Source of the DNA: Methylobacterium sp. 17Sr1-1
Lineage (GTDB): Bacteria > Pseudomonadota > Alphaproteobacteria > Rhizobiales > Beijerinckiaceae
Direction of reading: 5' to 3'
DNA length: 64,000 nucleotides
NCBI RefSeq assembly: GCF_003173775.1
Contig: NZ_CP029552.1
Span: 885,001-949,000 of the forward strand
The notes beneath the pieces were generated by a model. That model was not told the DNA's origin, did not search any database, and saw only the letters and a program-made list of their open reading frames with translations. Positions within the stretch are counted from its first letter, which is position 1. Each line of letters begins with the position of its first letter. Shown piece by piece: positions 57,173 through 64,000 of the stretch. The position numbers and the translations under genes were made by a program.

Positions 57173-57264
57173 CTAGCGCAGTGCTAGCGCAGCCCAAAAA
57201 ATTGCCCTGCGCGCGTAACGGTTTGCTGGGGGGTTAGAAAGCACTCTAGCGCACTCCTAGCGCA
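57173..57264 (+). repeat. two pairs of 8-base direct repeats before the integrase gene
   Basis: CTAGCGCA occurs four times: 57173-57180, 57184-57191, 57246-57253 and 57257-57264. In each pair the copies are 11 bases apart, and the two pairs are 73 bases apart. About one helical turn within a pair. They look like integrase arm-type binding sites (inference). Confidence 0.65.
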
Positions 57265-57300
57265 GTCATCTGCACCGCAGTAACCAGACAGGGCCGCCCC

Positions 57301-58623
57301 TTGAGACCCCCTGGCAACGTCCCAGACGAGCGCTTCCAGCTGTTCCAGCGCAAGGGCAGCGCCAAGTGGCAGATGCGCTTCAGCATCCGCGGGCAGGGGC
57401 AGCTTAAGCGATCCCTGGACACCGACGATCTCCGGGAGGCACAGCGCCGGGCAGAGGCCATCTGGTACGAAGCGACGTATCGCGCGCAGCAGGGGCTCAC
57501 CGCCCGCGCCCACACGTTCGAGAGCGTGGCAGAGGAGTACATCGCGCAGATCCTGCGCGAGGTGGAACGGGGCGAACGGCGAGCCGATCAGGGCAAGAGC
57601 GAACCCGCCGTGATCCGCCGGTATTTCGTGGGCTACTTCGGCCAGAAGCCCGTGGATGCGGTGAGTGAGGCTGACCTGGAGCGCTATGCGGAGTGGCGGC
57701 GCACCTACTGGACCGAAGGCCCTGGCAAGCTCATCACGCACATCGAGTACGAGAGGGGAGGTCACCGGCTGCGCCGGCCGGTACGCCGCTCAGCGCCCTC
57801 TCTGAGCCGTCAGAGGGGCGAGCTGGTAGTGCTGCGGCAGCTGCTACGCTGGGCCTCGCGACAGGGCTACCTGAAGACGCCGCCCGAGGTCACCATCAAA
57901 GCCCGGCGCACGCCAGACAACCGGCGACCTAGCTTCGAGCCGCATGAGTTCGCCCACCTGCAGAAGGTGAGCCTCAGTCGGCTGGTGGACCCCATCATGG
58001 ACGGCGGCGGAGCGATGGTGGAGGCCAGCGACAAACGTCGCTGGCGCATCAAGCGGCTGGACGATCACACGCGACGCGATCGCACTCTGCTGCACGCGTA
58101 CGTGATGATCGGCGCGTTCTCCGGTCTCCGCCCGACGGAGATGTACAATCTCACGTGGGGTGACGTGCTGGGCTACCGGGCAGGGCGAGGCAAACCCGTG
58201 GATCAGCGGGACATCCGGTTGCAGGTGCGGGGCAAGGGCAAGAGCGGCAAGGCGATCCCGCAGAAGGCGGCGATCCCGTGGTTCGATACGCTGTGGATGC
58301 TGTTCGAGCGCAGCATGGGCCGTGAGCCCATGGATGCCGATCCGGTGTTCGCGAGCGAGACGGGCAAGCGCATCACGTCGGTGGCCAACGGCTTCACTGA
58401 GCTGCTTAAGGCTGCCGGACTGGAACGGGATCACCGCGGCATCAAGCGCACGCCCTACTCGCTCCGGCACTTTTACATCAGCGAGCAGCTGGCCAACGGA
58501 TCTGAGGTTCTTGATGTGGCCCGCAACTGTCGCACATCACTGGCCATGATCGATAAGCACTACGGGCAAGTGCGGCTGGAGCGTGTGGTAGATCGGCTTC
58601 GACCCGAATGGAGGCGATCTTAA
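57301..58623 (+). CDS. tyrosine-type site-specific integrase
   Basis: A 440-residue phage-type integrase. An N-terminal arm-binding domain (about residues 1-70) precedes a SAM-like core-binding domain and a C-terminal catalytic domain: Arg in FSGLRPTEMYNL near residue 276, Lys in GKGKSGKAIPQ, RxxH region in YSLRHFYIS near residue 385 and Tyr in IDKHYGQ near residue 422. The first histidine of the usual HxxR is Ser. Start is uncertain: TTG at 57301 is the first possible, ATG at 57373 would trim 24 residues. It lies just after tRNA-Met, so that tRNA is likely its target. Codon use is a little less G+C-rich than host genes. Confidence 0.88.
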   Translation: MRPPGNVPDERFQLFQRKGSAKWQMRFSIRGQGQLKRSLDTDDLREAQRRAEAIWYEATYRAQQGLTARAHTFESVAEEYIAQILREVERGERRADQGKSEPAVIRRYFVGYFGQKPVDAVSEADLERYAEWRRTYWTEGPGKLITHIEYERGGHRLRRPVRRSAPSLSRQRGELVVLRQLLRWASRQGYLKTPPEVTIKARRTPDNRRPSFEPHEFAHLQKVSLSRLVDPIMDGGGAMVEASDKRRWRIKRLDDHTRRDRTLLHAYVMIGAFSGLRPTEMYNLTWGDVLGYRAGRGKPVDQRDIRLQVRGKGKSGKAIPQKAAIPWFDTLWMLFERSMGREPMDADPVFASETGKRITSVANGFTELLKAAGLERDHRGIKRTPYSLRHFYISEQLANGSEVLDVARNCRTSLAMIDKHYGQVRLERVVDRLRPEWRRS

Positions 58624-58687
58624 CGCTTAAAAAAGCATCTTCATATATTCTTGACCGTACTGATTGGTAGGCTGCTCGAGTAGTTTA

Positions 58688-59194
58688 ATGACACAAGTTC
58701 AATTACCTACAAATAGCGCTGTCAATTTGAGCTTCATAGGATTTCTCATAAAAATTGCGAGTCAGAGCGATGAAATACGCGGGCTGAGTAACATCGTTTC
58801 ATGGTTAACAAACGAATTTGAAGAACAAATTGATAATAATTCTGATGTAACGTATTACAGAGATAGATCGCCTTATGGGCCTGATGGGCGACTTATCGAG
58901 TTCAGAGGTGCATTAATACGCATCGAATATTATAAAATACAAACAAAAACATACAGCTTAGAGGCAAAAAATTGGATGGACAGGCGCGAACATCCCGGTA
59001 GCATTATAAAGATGACCCTCTTAATATCGCATGATAATTCAAAGCTAGATCTATACTGGCTTGATGCGCCGTCACTGTCAAAGACCGACCAGAGTTCTGA
59101 GTGCAATAAAATCTCTATGCCATATATGATTCTACTTGAGGGTAATATAAAATCGATTGACAATTGGGTAATGATTACGAGATTAACAATCTAG
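58688..59194 (+). CDS. A+T-rich orphan protein, unknown
   Basis: A 168-residue protein with strikingly A+T-rich codons (Ile, Lys and Asn use of ATA, AAA, AAT), unlike the G+C-rich neighbours, so recently acquired. Sequence begins MTQVQLPTNSAVNLSFIGFL and has no signal peptide, transmembrane span or recognised motif. Predicted mixed alpha/beta, with SIIKMTLLISHDNSKLDLYWLD. It is surrounded by integrase genes. The start ATG at 58688 has no clear ribosome site; a TTG at 58664 is possible. Function not assigned. Confidence 0.7.
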   Translation: MTQVQLPTNSAVNLSFIGFLIKIASQSDEIRGLSNIVSWLTNEFEEQIDNNSDVTYYRDRSPYGPDGRLIEFRGALIRIEYYKIQTKTYSLEAKNWMDRREHPGSIIKMTLLISHDNSKLDLYWLDAPSLSKTDQSSECNKISMPYMILLEGNIKSIDNWVMITRLTI

Positions 59195-59203
59195 ATAATA
59201 TAA

Positions 59204-59773
59204 TCATATAACTTCAACCGCTAAACGCATCATCTCGTCGTTCACATCGATGTAACGCTGTGTTGTCGACAGATGCCGATGGCCCGCTAGCATCATGATG
59301 GCCTTGGGCGAGATACCCGCGTGCGCGAGGCGAGTGATGAACCACCGGCGACCGCTATGGCTGGACCCACCGTCTAAGCCCGCTTGATCGTACCATCCTC
59401 CTATGAGCTGACACAGCGTGTTCGCGCTGAACGCTGCGCGCTTCTGCGTGACAAGCACCGGCTGCTCGCGGGGAGGGGAGGAGGACAGGGAGGACCGGAA
59501 CTGTTCGATCTCCCGCCGAAGGCGCGCGTTGAGGAACACCACGCGGGCGTGCCCGCCCTTTGTGACGGCCGCGCTGAGCCGCAGCTGCTCCCGCACCTTG
59601 CCTTCTCCGTCGAGGAGGTCGCCCCAAAGGAGTGAGGCGATCTCGCCCACTCGGAGACCTGCCAGATAGCTCAGCATGAGAGCCATCCGGTTGCGGGGAC
59701 CGTAGCGCCCCTGGCTCACTACGGCTGTAAGGCGCTTGAACTCGGCCTCGGTGGGCACACGCGCTTGCTTCAC
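59204..59773 (-). CDS. short tyrosine recombinase (catalytic domain only)
   Basis: A 189-residue protein that is almost only the catalytic domain of a tyrosine recombinase: Arg in LAGLRVGEIAS near residue 48, Lys in TKGGHARVV, HxxR as HSGRRWF near residue 143, GHRHLSTTQRYI with Tyr near residue 176. The arm- and core-binding domains are missing. Start at GTG 59773 has GAGG five bases upstream; an earlier GTG at 59842 adds 23 residues. Such short integrases occur in Methylobacterium and plasmid-borne elements. Confidence 0.82.
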   Translation of the reverse strand: MKQARVPTEAEFKRLTAVVSQGRYGPRNRMALMLSYLAGLRVGEIASLLWGDLLDGEGKVREQLRLSAAVTKGGHARVVFLNARLRREIEQFRSSLSSSPPREQPVLVTQKRAAFSANTLCQLIGGWYDQAGLDGGSSHSGRRWFITRLAHAGISPKAIMMLAGHRHLSTTQRYIDVNDEMMRLAVEVI

Positions 59774-59995
59774 CGAAACCTCATACTTCAAGCTGTTTTG
59801 CTGCAAAGTATGATATTTCCAGACGCGCGTGAGGGCGAGCACGCAGGTGCGCTCAATGGGATCAGCGACTTAGCCGCAAACATTACAGAATTCTACTTTT
59901 ATGATGTTTTGCCCGCGCAGCTAATCTCCCCTCCAAGCTCGCGCTCCCTCGCCAAAGGCTGCACGACTTCCTCGCCCCACAAGCGAGGAGCCCCC

Positions 59996-60352
59996 ATGCG
60001 CCTGATTGATGCTGCCACCCGTGAACTGCTGCTGGCCAACGGCCGTGATCGCGACGGTGATCACCGCCCGGTGCTCAAGCTGTTCAACCCTACGGGACCA
60101 GCCACGTGGCTGATCTGCGCGATGGAGGCTGACGGCGACACCCTCTACGGGCTGTGCGACCTCGGCTTCGGTGAGCCCGAACTAGGGTATGTGAGCCTCG
60201 CCGAGATCGAGGAGGTGAGCGCGGGTCTCGCGATCGGCTTGGAGCGAGATACTTCGTTCCGGCCCGCTCATCCCTTATCCGCCTATGCACGTGCGGCGCG
60301 CGAGGCCGGGCGGATCGTCGATTTGGGTCAGCCCATTCAGCGTGACAGTTGA
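59996..60352 (+). CDS. DUF2958 domain-containing protein
   Basis: A 118-residue protein with the family pattern PVLKLFNPTGPATWLI and GLCDLGFGEPELGYVSLAEIEEV. DUF2958 proteins are common on plasmids, ICEs and genomic islands; function unknown. GAGGAG lies 5-8 bases before the ATG. The upstream 220 bases are A+T-richer and hold no other supported gene. Confidence 0.85.
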   Translation: MRLIDAATRELLLANGRDRDGDHRPVLKLFNPTGPATWLICAMEADGDTLYGLCDLGFGEPELGYVSLAEIEEVSAGLAIGLERDTSFRPAHPLSAYARAAREAGRIVDLGQPIQRDS

Positions 60353-60475
60353 GGGGGCGCGCGAGGCGGAAGCGGCTGCTCGGTCGATGACCAACGAGCG
60401 TCGGCAGTGCGCCAATTGCGGACATTAGAACGTGGCCTCTGCAATGTCCGCTCTTGTCGTGCAAGTTACCATTAC

Positions 60476-60989
60476 ATGGAAGATCGGCGCGGTTTCGGAG
60501 CTTTGCCAGACCGCCAGGGGCGAGCTGAAATGGTGGGACGTGAGCCTGAGGACGTTGTTCCATCGGTGCTTCGAGCAGCTGTTTCCGCCGCCGAGGAGGA
60601 CGGAGCGGCCGCCAACCTGCTGCTGGTTGACCTCGATCGGCTGCGGGACGTGAACGAGCGGCTCGGTCACGATGCGGGTGATACCGTGCTGTGCGAAACC
60701 GCGCGGCGGCTCGGCGACAGGCTGCGGGCGTCCGACCTCATGGCCCGAGCTCAGCGGCGACGAGTTCTCGATCCTGCTGACCAAATTGATGCGGCTGGAG
60801 CACGCGGCCAACCATACGCAACTCTTGGCTGATCACCTGCACCAGCTGTTCGATCAACGCGAGAACAGGCTCTCGTGCAGGGCCAGCATCGGTCTTGCGG
60901 GCTACCCCGATCACCATCGCGATGCGCCCGAGATGCTGAAGGCGGCCGACATGGCGCTCCACAGGGCGAAGATGCCCCGTGCCAACTGA
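60476..60989 (+). pseudogene. frameshifted, truncated GGDEF (diguanylate cyclase) gene
   Basis: Frame one (60476-60748) reads VDLDRLRDVNERLGHDAGDTVLCETARRLGDRLRA with a GGDEF N-half; frame two (from 60750) continues LSGDEFSILL and SCRASIGLAGYPDHHRDAPEMLKAADMALHRAK. The join is at G60749, one extra base between MAR and LSGDEF. The sequence also has only about 40 residues before the domain, so sensory parts are missing. c-di-GMP production is not expected from this gene unless the shift is a sequencing error. Confidence 0.8.
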
Positions 60990-61170
60990 AGAAGCGGCGG
61001 CTGCGCCCGCAAAGAACGGCATCTCCCGGTGAACGACAGCTGTCCTTTCCGATCAAGCTTCTGGCTCATCACAGTCGTAAATCTGCAAAGTCGTGACAGA
61101 GGGACCTGCGTCGACCATAGCCCATGGCCTGGAATCGCATGCCCACATCAGTCGACAAGGAGACGAAATC

Positions 61171-61575
61171 ATGAGGCGCCTCATCATCGTAGCGTCCGCC
61201 ATGGCTACCTTGCTTCTCACGAGCGTTGCAGCCGATGCGCGCGGCTTCCGGGGCGGCGGGGGAGGATTCCGGGGCGGAGGCTTCCATGGCGGCGGGTTCC
61301 GGGGAGCGGGCTATCGCGGCGGCTTCCACGGCGGGCGCGTGGCGGGCATCCGGGGCGGCTATCGCGGCGGCTACGGTTATCGCGGAGGATATGCCTATCG
61401 GGGCGGATACGGCCGCTACGGTGCCTATGGCTACCGGTATCGCCCTGTCGGCTACGGCCTCGCCGCGGCCGGCGTGGGTGCCGCTGCGGCGGCGGGCTAC
61501 TACGGGTCCACCTACGGCCGGTGCGGTCCCTACAGCTACTGGGATACCTACGCCGGCACCTGCAGCCCGTACTAA
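61171..61575 (+). CDS. secreted glycine/tyrosine/arginine-rich protein
   Basis: A 134-residue protein with a signal peptide (MRRLIIVASAMATLLLTSVAADA) and a body of repeated GG-[FY]-[RH]-GG units, then YGYRYRPVGYG, hydrophobic AAAGVGAAAAAGYYGS and a C-terminal CGPYSYWDTYAGTC with two cysteines. Low complexity. GGAGA precedes the ATG. Resembles envelope/stress proteins in Rhizobiales; function unknown. Confidence 0.8.
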   Translation: MRRLIIVASAMATLLLTSVAADARGFRGGGGGFRGGGFHGGGFRGAGYRGGFHGGRVAGIRGGYRGGYGYRGGYAYRGGYGRYGAYGYRYRPVGYGLAAAGVGAAAAAGYYGSTYGRCGPYSYWDTYAGTCSPY

Positions 61576-61690
61576 CGGCGCCCACGACAAGCGTGAACGC
61601 GCGACCCGCGAGGGAGACCATCCGTCTCAGCACCCCGCGGATAGCTCCCGCGAACCGACACGGACGACACCCTCCAGGGAGGTCCCATCC

Positions 61691-62116
61691 ATGCGCACCG
61701 CGATCCTCAGCAGCTTGGTTTCCGCGCTTCTCATCGCCGCCGTGTCGCCGACGCAGGCGCAGACCGCGGGAGACCCGGCCCTCCTCGTGCACGGGCATTA
61801 TTGCGGCCTCGGGAGCCGGGCGCCGCTGCCGCCGGTCGACGCGCTCGACGCGGCCTGCGCGCGCCACGATGCCTGCACGCCTCCGGACGGCCTGCCGCCG
61901 CGCTGGTGCAACCGGCGGCTCTTTCGCGAGGCCGACCTGATCTCCCGCGACCCACGTCAATCCGACGAGTTGCGGAATGCGGCGGGCTTCATCGCCTTCG
62001 GCGCCTCGCTCCTCCCCTACGATCCCGCACCTCCGACCGTGGCCGTCGTCAGGGGTGTCCGGCACGAGCCTCAGGCGATCGGCCGGCGTCCCTCCGCCGC
62101 CTACTACGAGTACTGA
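61691..62116 (+). CDS. secreted phospholipase-A2-like protein
   Basis: A 141-residue protein with a signal peptide (cleavage near AQA, residue 23). The motifs YCGLG (37-41) and DAACARHDACT (53-63), with H59-D60, match the PLA2 calcium loop and catalytic His/Asp. Only a few cysteines remain (about five), compared with many in venom-type enzymes, so the fold may be reduced. Whether active is unknown. GGGAGG lies upstream of the ATG. Confidence 0.72.
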   Translation: MRTAILSSLVSALLIAAVSPTQAQTAGDPALLVHGHYCGLGSRAPLPPVDALDAACARHDACTPPDGLPPRWCNRRLFREADLISRDPRQSDELRNAAGFIAFGASLLPYDPAPPTVAVVRGVRHEPQAIGRRPSAAYYEY

Positions 62117-62127
62117 CGGGAACCGCC

Positions 62128-62155
62128 GGGCGAGGGGAATCGCCTTTCCTCGCCC
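62128..62155 (+). terminator. possible terminator hairpin
   Basis: GGGCGAGG (62128-62135) and CCTCGCCC (62148-62155), loop of 12, 12 bases after the PLA2-like stop; no U-run. Confidence 0.4.
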
Positions 62156-62378
62156 CCTAACGGCTCCGACGTTGCGAGACGGGGTCCGGCTGTCCTGCCC
62201 GATCAAGCGCGATCCCGCCCTTCGCGAAAGTATCGACCAGATGCCGCCGGCCCGCCCCGCGGCACGGGAGAGAGATCCGATCGCAAAGTCGCCCGACCCG
62301 AGGCGCTGCACCATCACCGATCTCGCGACGAACTGCGATCTCTTTTGCCAGAAGTCCGCAGCGCCAGGAGACAGCACC

Positions 62379-63353
62379 GTGGCCCATGCGACGACGCGAG
62401 CGGCGCCGGCCCACCGCCGGCACGAGAAGTACGAACGCCTGATCGCGGCAGCGCAGTCGCTGCCCCGACTGAAGGTCGCTGTGGCCCACCCTTGCGATGA
62501 GGCTGCCCTCGGTGCGGCGCTGGAGGCCGCCGATCTCGGGTTGATCGAACCCATCCTCGTCGGACCGCGCGAGCGGATCCTCGCGGCGGCCGCAACGCTG
62601 GCGACGCAGGAACCGGAGCGCTGGCGCATCGTCGAGGCCGGGCACAGCCACGCCTCGGCCGCGCAGGCCGTGGCGCTGGTGCAGGCCTGCGCGGCCGAGG
62701 CGTTGATGAAGGGCAGCCTGCACACCGACGAGCTGATGGCTGCCGTGGTGCGGCGCGACGGCGGCCTTCGCACCGCGCGCCGCCTGAGCCACTGCTTCGT
62801 GATGGATGTGCCGGGCCACGCCGACCCGCTCATCGTCACCGACGCGGCGATCAACATCGCGCCCTCCCTCGAGGAGAAGCGCGACATCGTCCAGAACGCG
62901 ATCGACCTCGCGCACGCCTTCGGGGTCGAGACCGTGCGGGTCGCGATCGTCTCGGCGATGGAGACGGTCAACCCGAAGGTTCCCTCGACGATCGACGCCG
63001 CCGCCCTGTGCAAGATGGCCGATCGCGGCCAGATCACCGGTGCTGTCCTCGACGGGCCGCTCGCCCTCGACAACGCGATCGACCTCGGCGCGGCGGCGAT
63101 CAAGCGGATCCGCTCGGCCGTCGCGGGCCGGGCCAACGTGCTGGTGGTGCCGGACCTCGAGGCCGGCAACATGCTGGCCAAGAGCCTGACCTTCCTGGCA
63201 GGGGCGGACGCTGCGGGAATCGTGCTCGGTGCCCGGGTGCCGATCATCCTGACGAGCCGGGCGGATTCGCAAACGACCCGTCTCGCCTCCTGCGCGGTCG
63301 CCTCGCTCGTCGCCGCGGCGAGGCGGACGACCACAGCCCTGCCGGAGGTCTAG
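62379..63353 (+). CDS. pta: phosphate acetyltransferase (PTA/PTB family)
   Basis: A 324-residue PTA_PTB-domain enzyme converting acetyl-CoA and phosphate to acetyl-phosphate. RRHEKYERLIAAAQSLPRLKVAVAHPCDE, the GHSHASAAQAVALV loop, and MVVPDLEAGNMLAKSLTF-type end (VVPDLEAGNMLAK) near residue 265. It is the short form without the DRTGG domain. GTG start at 62379 with AGGAGA eight bases upstream; an open frame runs further up to 61977 without support. Followed by ackA after 2 bases. Confidence 0.9.
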   Translation: MAHATTRAAPAHRRHEKYERLIAAAQSLPRLKVAVAHPCDEAALGAALEAADLGLIEPILVGPRERILAAAATLATQEPERWRIVEAGHSHASAAQAVALVQACAAEALMKGSLHTDELMAAVVRRDGGLRTARRLSHCFVMDVPGHADPLIVTDAAINIAPSLEEKRDIVQNAIDLAHAFGVETVRVAIVSAMETVNPKVPSTIDAAALCKMADRGQITGAVLDGPLALDNAIDLGAAAIKRIRSAVAGRANVLVVPDLEAGNMLAKSLTFLAGADAAGIVLGARVPIILTSRADSQTTRLASCAVASLVAAARRTTTALPEV

Positions 63354-63355
63354 CG

Positions 63356-64000
63356 ATGATCCTGGCCCACCTCGTCCTCAACGCCGGCTCGTCGAGCCTG
63401 AAGTTTCAGGTCTTCGGAGCGGACGACTTCGAGGCTGGCGCGGCCGGCGGCCCGCACCGCCTCTACCGCGGCCGGGTCGAGGGCCTAGGCGGCACGCCGC
63501 GCTTCATCGTGCGCGATCGCGACGGCGCACTTGTGGCCGACGAGCGGCCCGACGGTCACGCCTTCGGTCACGAGGCGGCGCTCCTCCACGTCGCGGCGTG
63601 GCTGCGCGCCCATCGCGGCGGCCACCGCCTCGCCGCGGTCGGGCACCGGGTCGTGCATGGCGGCATCGCCTACGACGCACCGGTTCAGGTGGATGACGCG
63701 GTGGTGCGGGCGCTGGAGCGGCTCGTGCCGCTGGCACCCCTGCACCAGCCGCACAACCTGGAGCCGATCCGCATCGTGCGGCGGCGTTTTCCCGATCTGC
63801 CGCAGGTCGCCTGCTTCGACACAGCCTTCCACCGCGGCCAGCCGGAAGTCGCCCAGCTCTTCGCGCTGCCGGCCGAGGTCACGGCGCGCGGGGTGCGCCG
63901 CTACGGCTTCCACGGCCTGTCCTACGCCTTCATCGCCTCGGCCCTGCCCAAGCACGCGCCCGCCCTCGCGGAGGGCCGCACAGTCGTGGCCCATCTCGGC
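63356..64000 (+). CDS. ackA: acetate kinase (partial, runs off right edge)
   Basis: ATG at 63356, two bases after the pta stop. Starts MILAHLVLNAGSSSLKFQVF (nucleotide-binding ASKHA motif), and includes GHRVVHGG and RRYGFHGLSYAF with catalytic residues. At least 215 residues are in view, no stop. Converts acetyl-phosphate and ADP to acetate and ATP; forms an operon with pta. Confidence 0.95.
   Translation, partial: MILAHLVLNAGSSSLKFQVFGADDFEAGAAGGPHRLYRGRVEGLGGTPRFIVRDRDGALVADERPDGHAFGHEAALLHVAAWLRAHRGGHRLAAVGHRVVHGGIAYDAPVQVDDAVVRALERLVPLAPLHQPHNLEPIRIVRRRFPDLPQVACFDTAFHRGQPEVAQLFALPAEVTARGVRRYGFHGLSYAFIASALPKHAPALAEGRTVVAHLG

Noticed and set aside
57070..64000. Duplicate of the tRNA-Met 3' end (attR)
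   Set aside because: I could not find a second copy of the T-arm/acceptor sequence to the right; the element end may be outside the window or lost.

Overview
The window is a chromosomal segment of a very G+C-rich alphaproteobacterium. The gene set and orders (NDUFA12 next to a DUF2155 protein, a TrcR/DUF1013 regulator, DUF4170, LapA - ornithine-cyclodeaminase-like - trpF - trpB, a class II B12-dependent ribonucleotide reductase, many solute transport and catabolic operons, dispersed palindromic repeats) fit Methylobacteriaceae, most likely Methylobacterium. That assignment is inference from gene content; no ribosomal RNA gene is present and no methanol-oxidation gene was seen.

Region 1 (1-7.75 kb): a LysR regulator is divergent from a tightly packed operon: threonine-synthase-like PLP enzyme, polar amino acid ABC transporter (binding protein, two permeases, ATPase), an argininosuccinate-lyase-family enzyme and a PuuB-like FAD amine oxidoreductase. 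Several junctions overlap. It looks like an uptake-and-breakdown unit for an N-substituted amino acid, and is the best candidate here for an uncharacterised pathway. Region 2 (8-16.5 kb): small membrane protein, nrdJ with a probable pair of NrdR boxes, NDUFA12, DUF2155, an Api92-like protein, two very small genes and a methyltransferase.

Region 3 (16.5-36 kb): a large catabolic zone with an MHS-type symporter and a UxaA-family dehydratase, two complete branched-chain-amino-acid-type (Liv) ABC systems with unusual fusions (LivM-LivG, and LivM-LivG-LivF in one polypeptide), a malate/lactate-type dehydrogenase, an SMP-30 lactonase-like protein, a BKACE enzyme with a 3-hydroxyacyl-CoA-type dehydrogenase, a GntR/FCD regulator and an SDR dehydrogenase. 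Several gaps hold palindromic repeats. Region 4 (36-56.9 kb): mostly core genes (rarD-like, haloacetate-dehalogenase-like hydrolase, purD, xseA, trcR, prs, an old-yellow-enzyme, an isoquinoline-1-oxidoreductase-type molybdenum hydroxylase, rpsA, sppA, ihfB, lapA, trpF, trpB). One complete IS5-type element sits exactly at the purD stop codon, and its target duplication keeps that stop.

Region 5 (57-61 kb): a tRNA-Met(CAU) with its own promoter and terminator is followed by paired direct repeats, a tyrosine integrase, an A+T-rich orphan gene, a second short tyrosine recombinase, a DUF2958 gene and a frameshifted GGDEF remnant. This is a small or decayed integrative element. Region 6 (61-64 kb): two small secreted proteins (one glycine-rich, one phospholipase-A2-like), then pta and the beginning of ackA. 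No CRISPR array or rRNA was seen.
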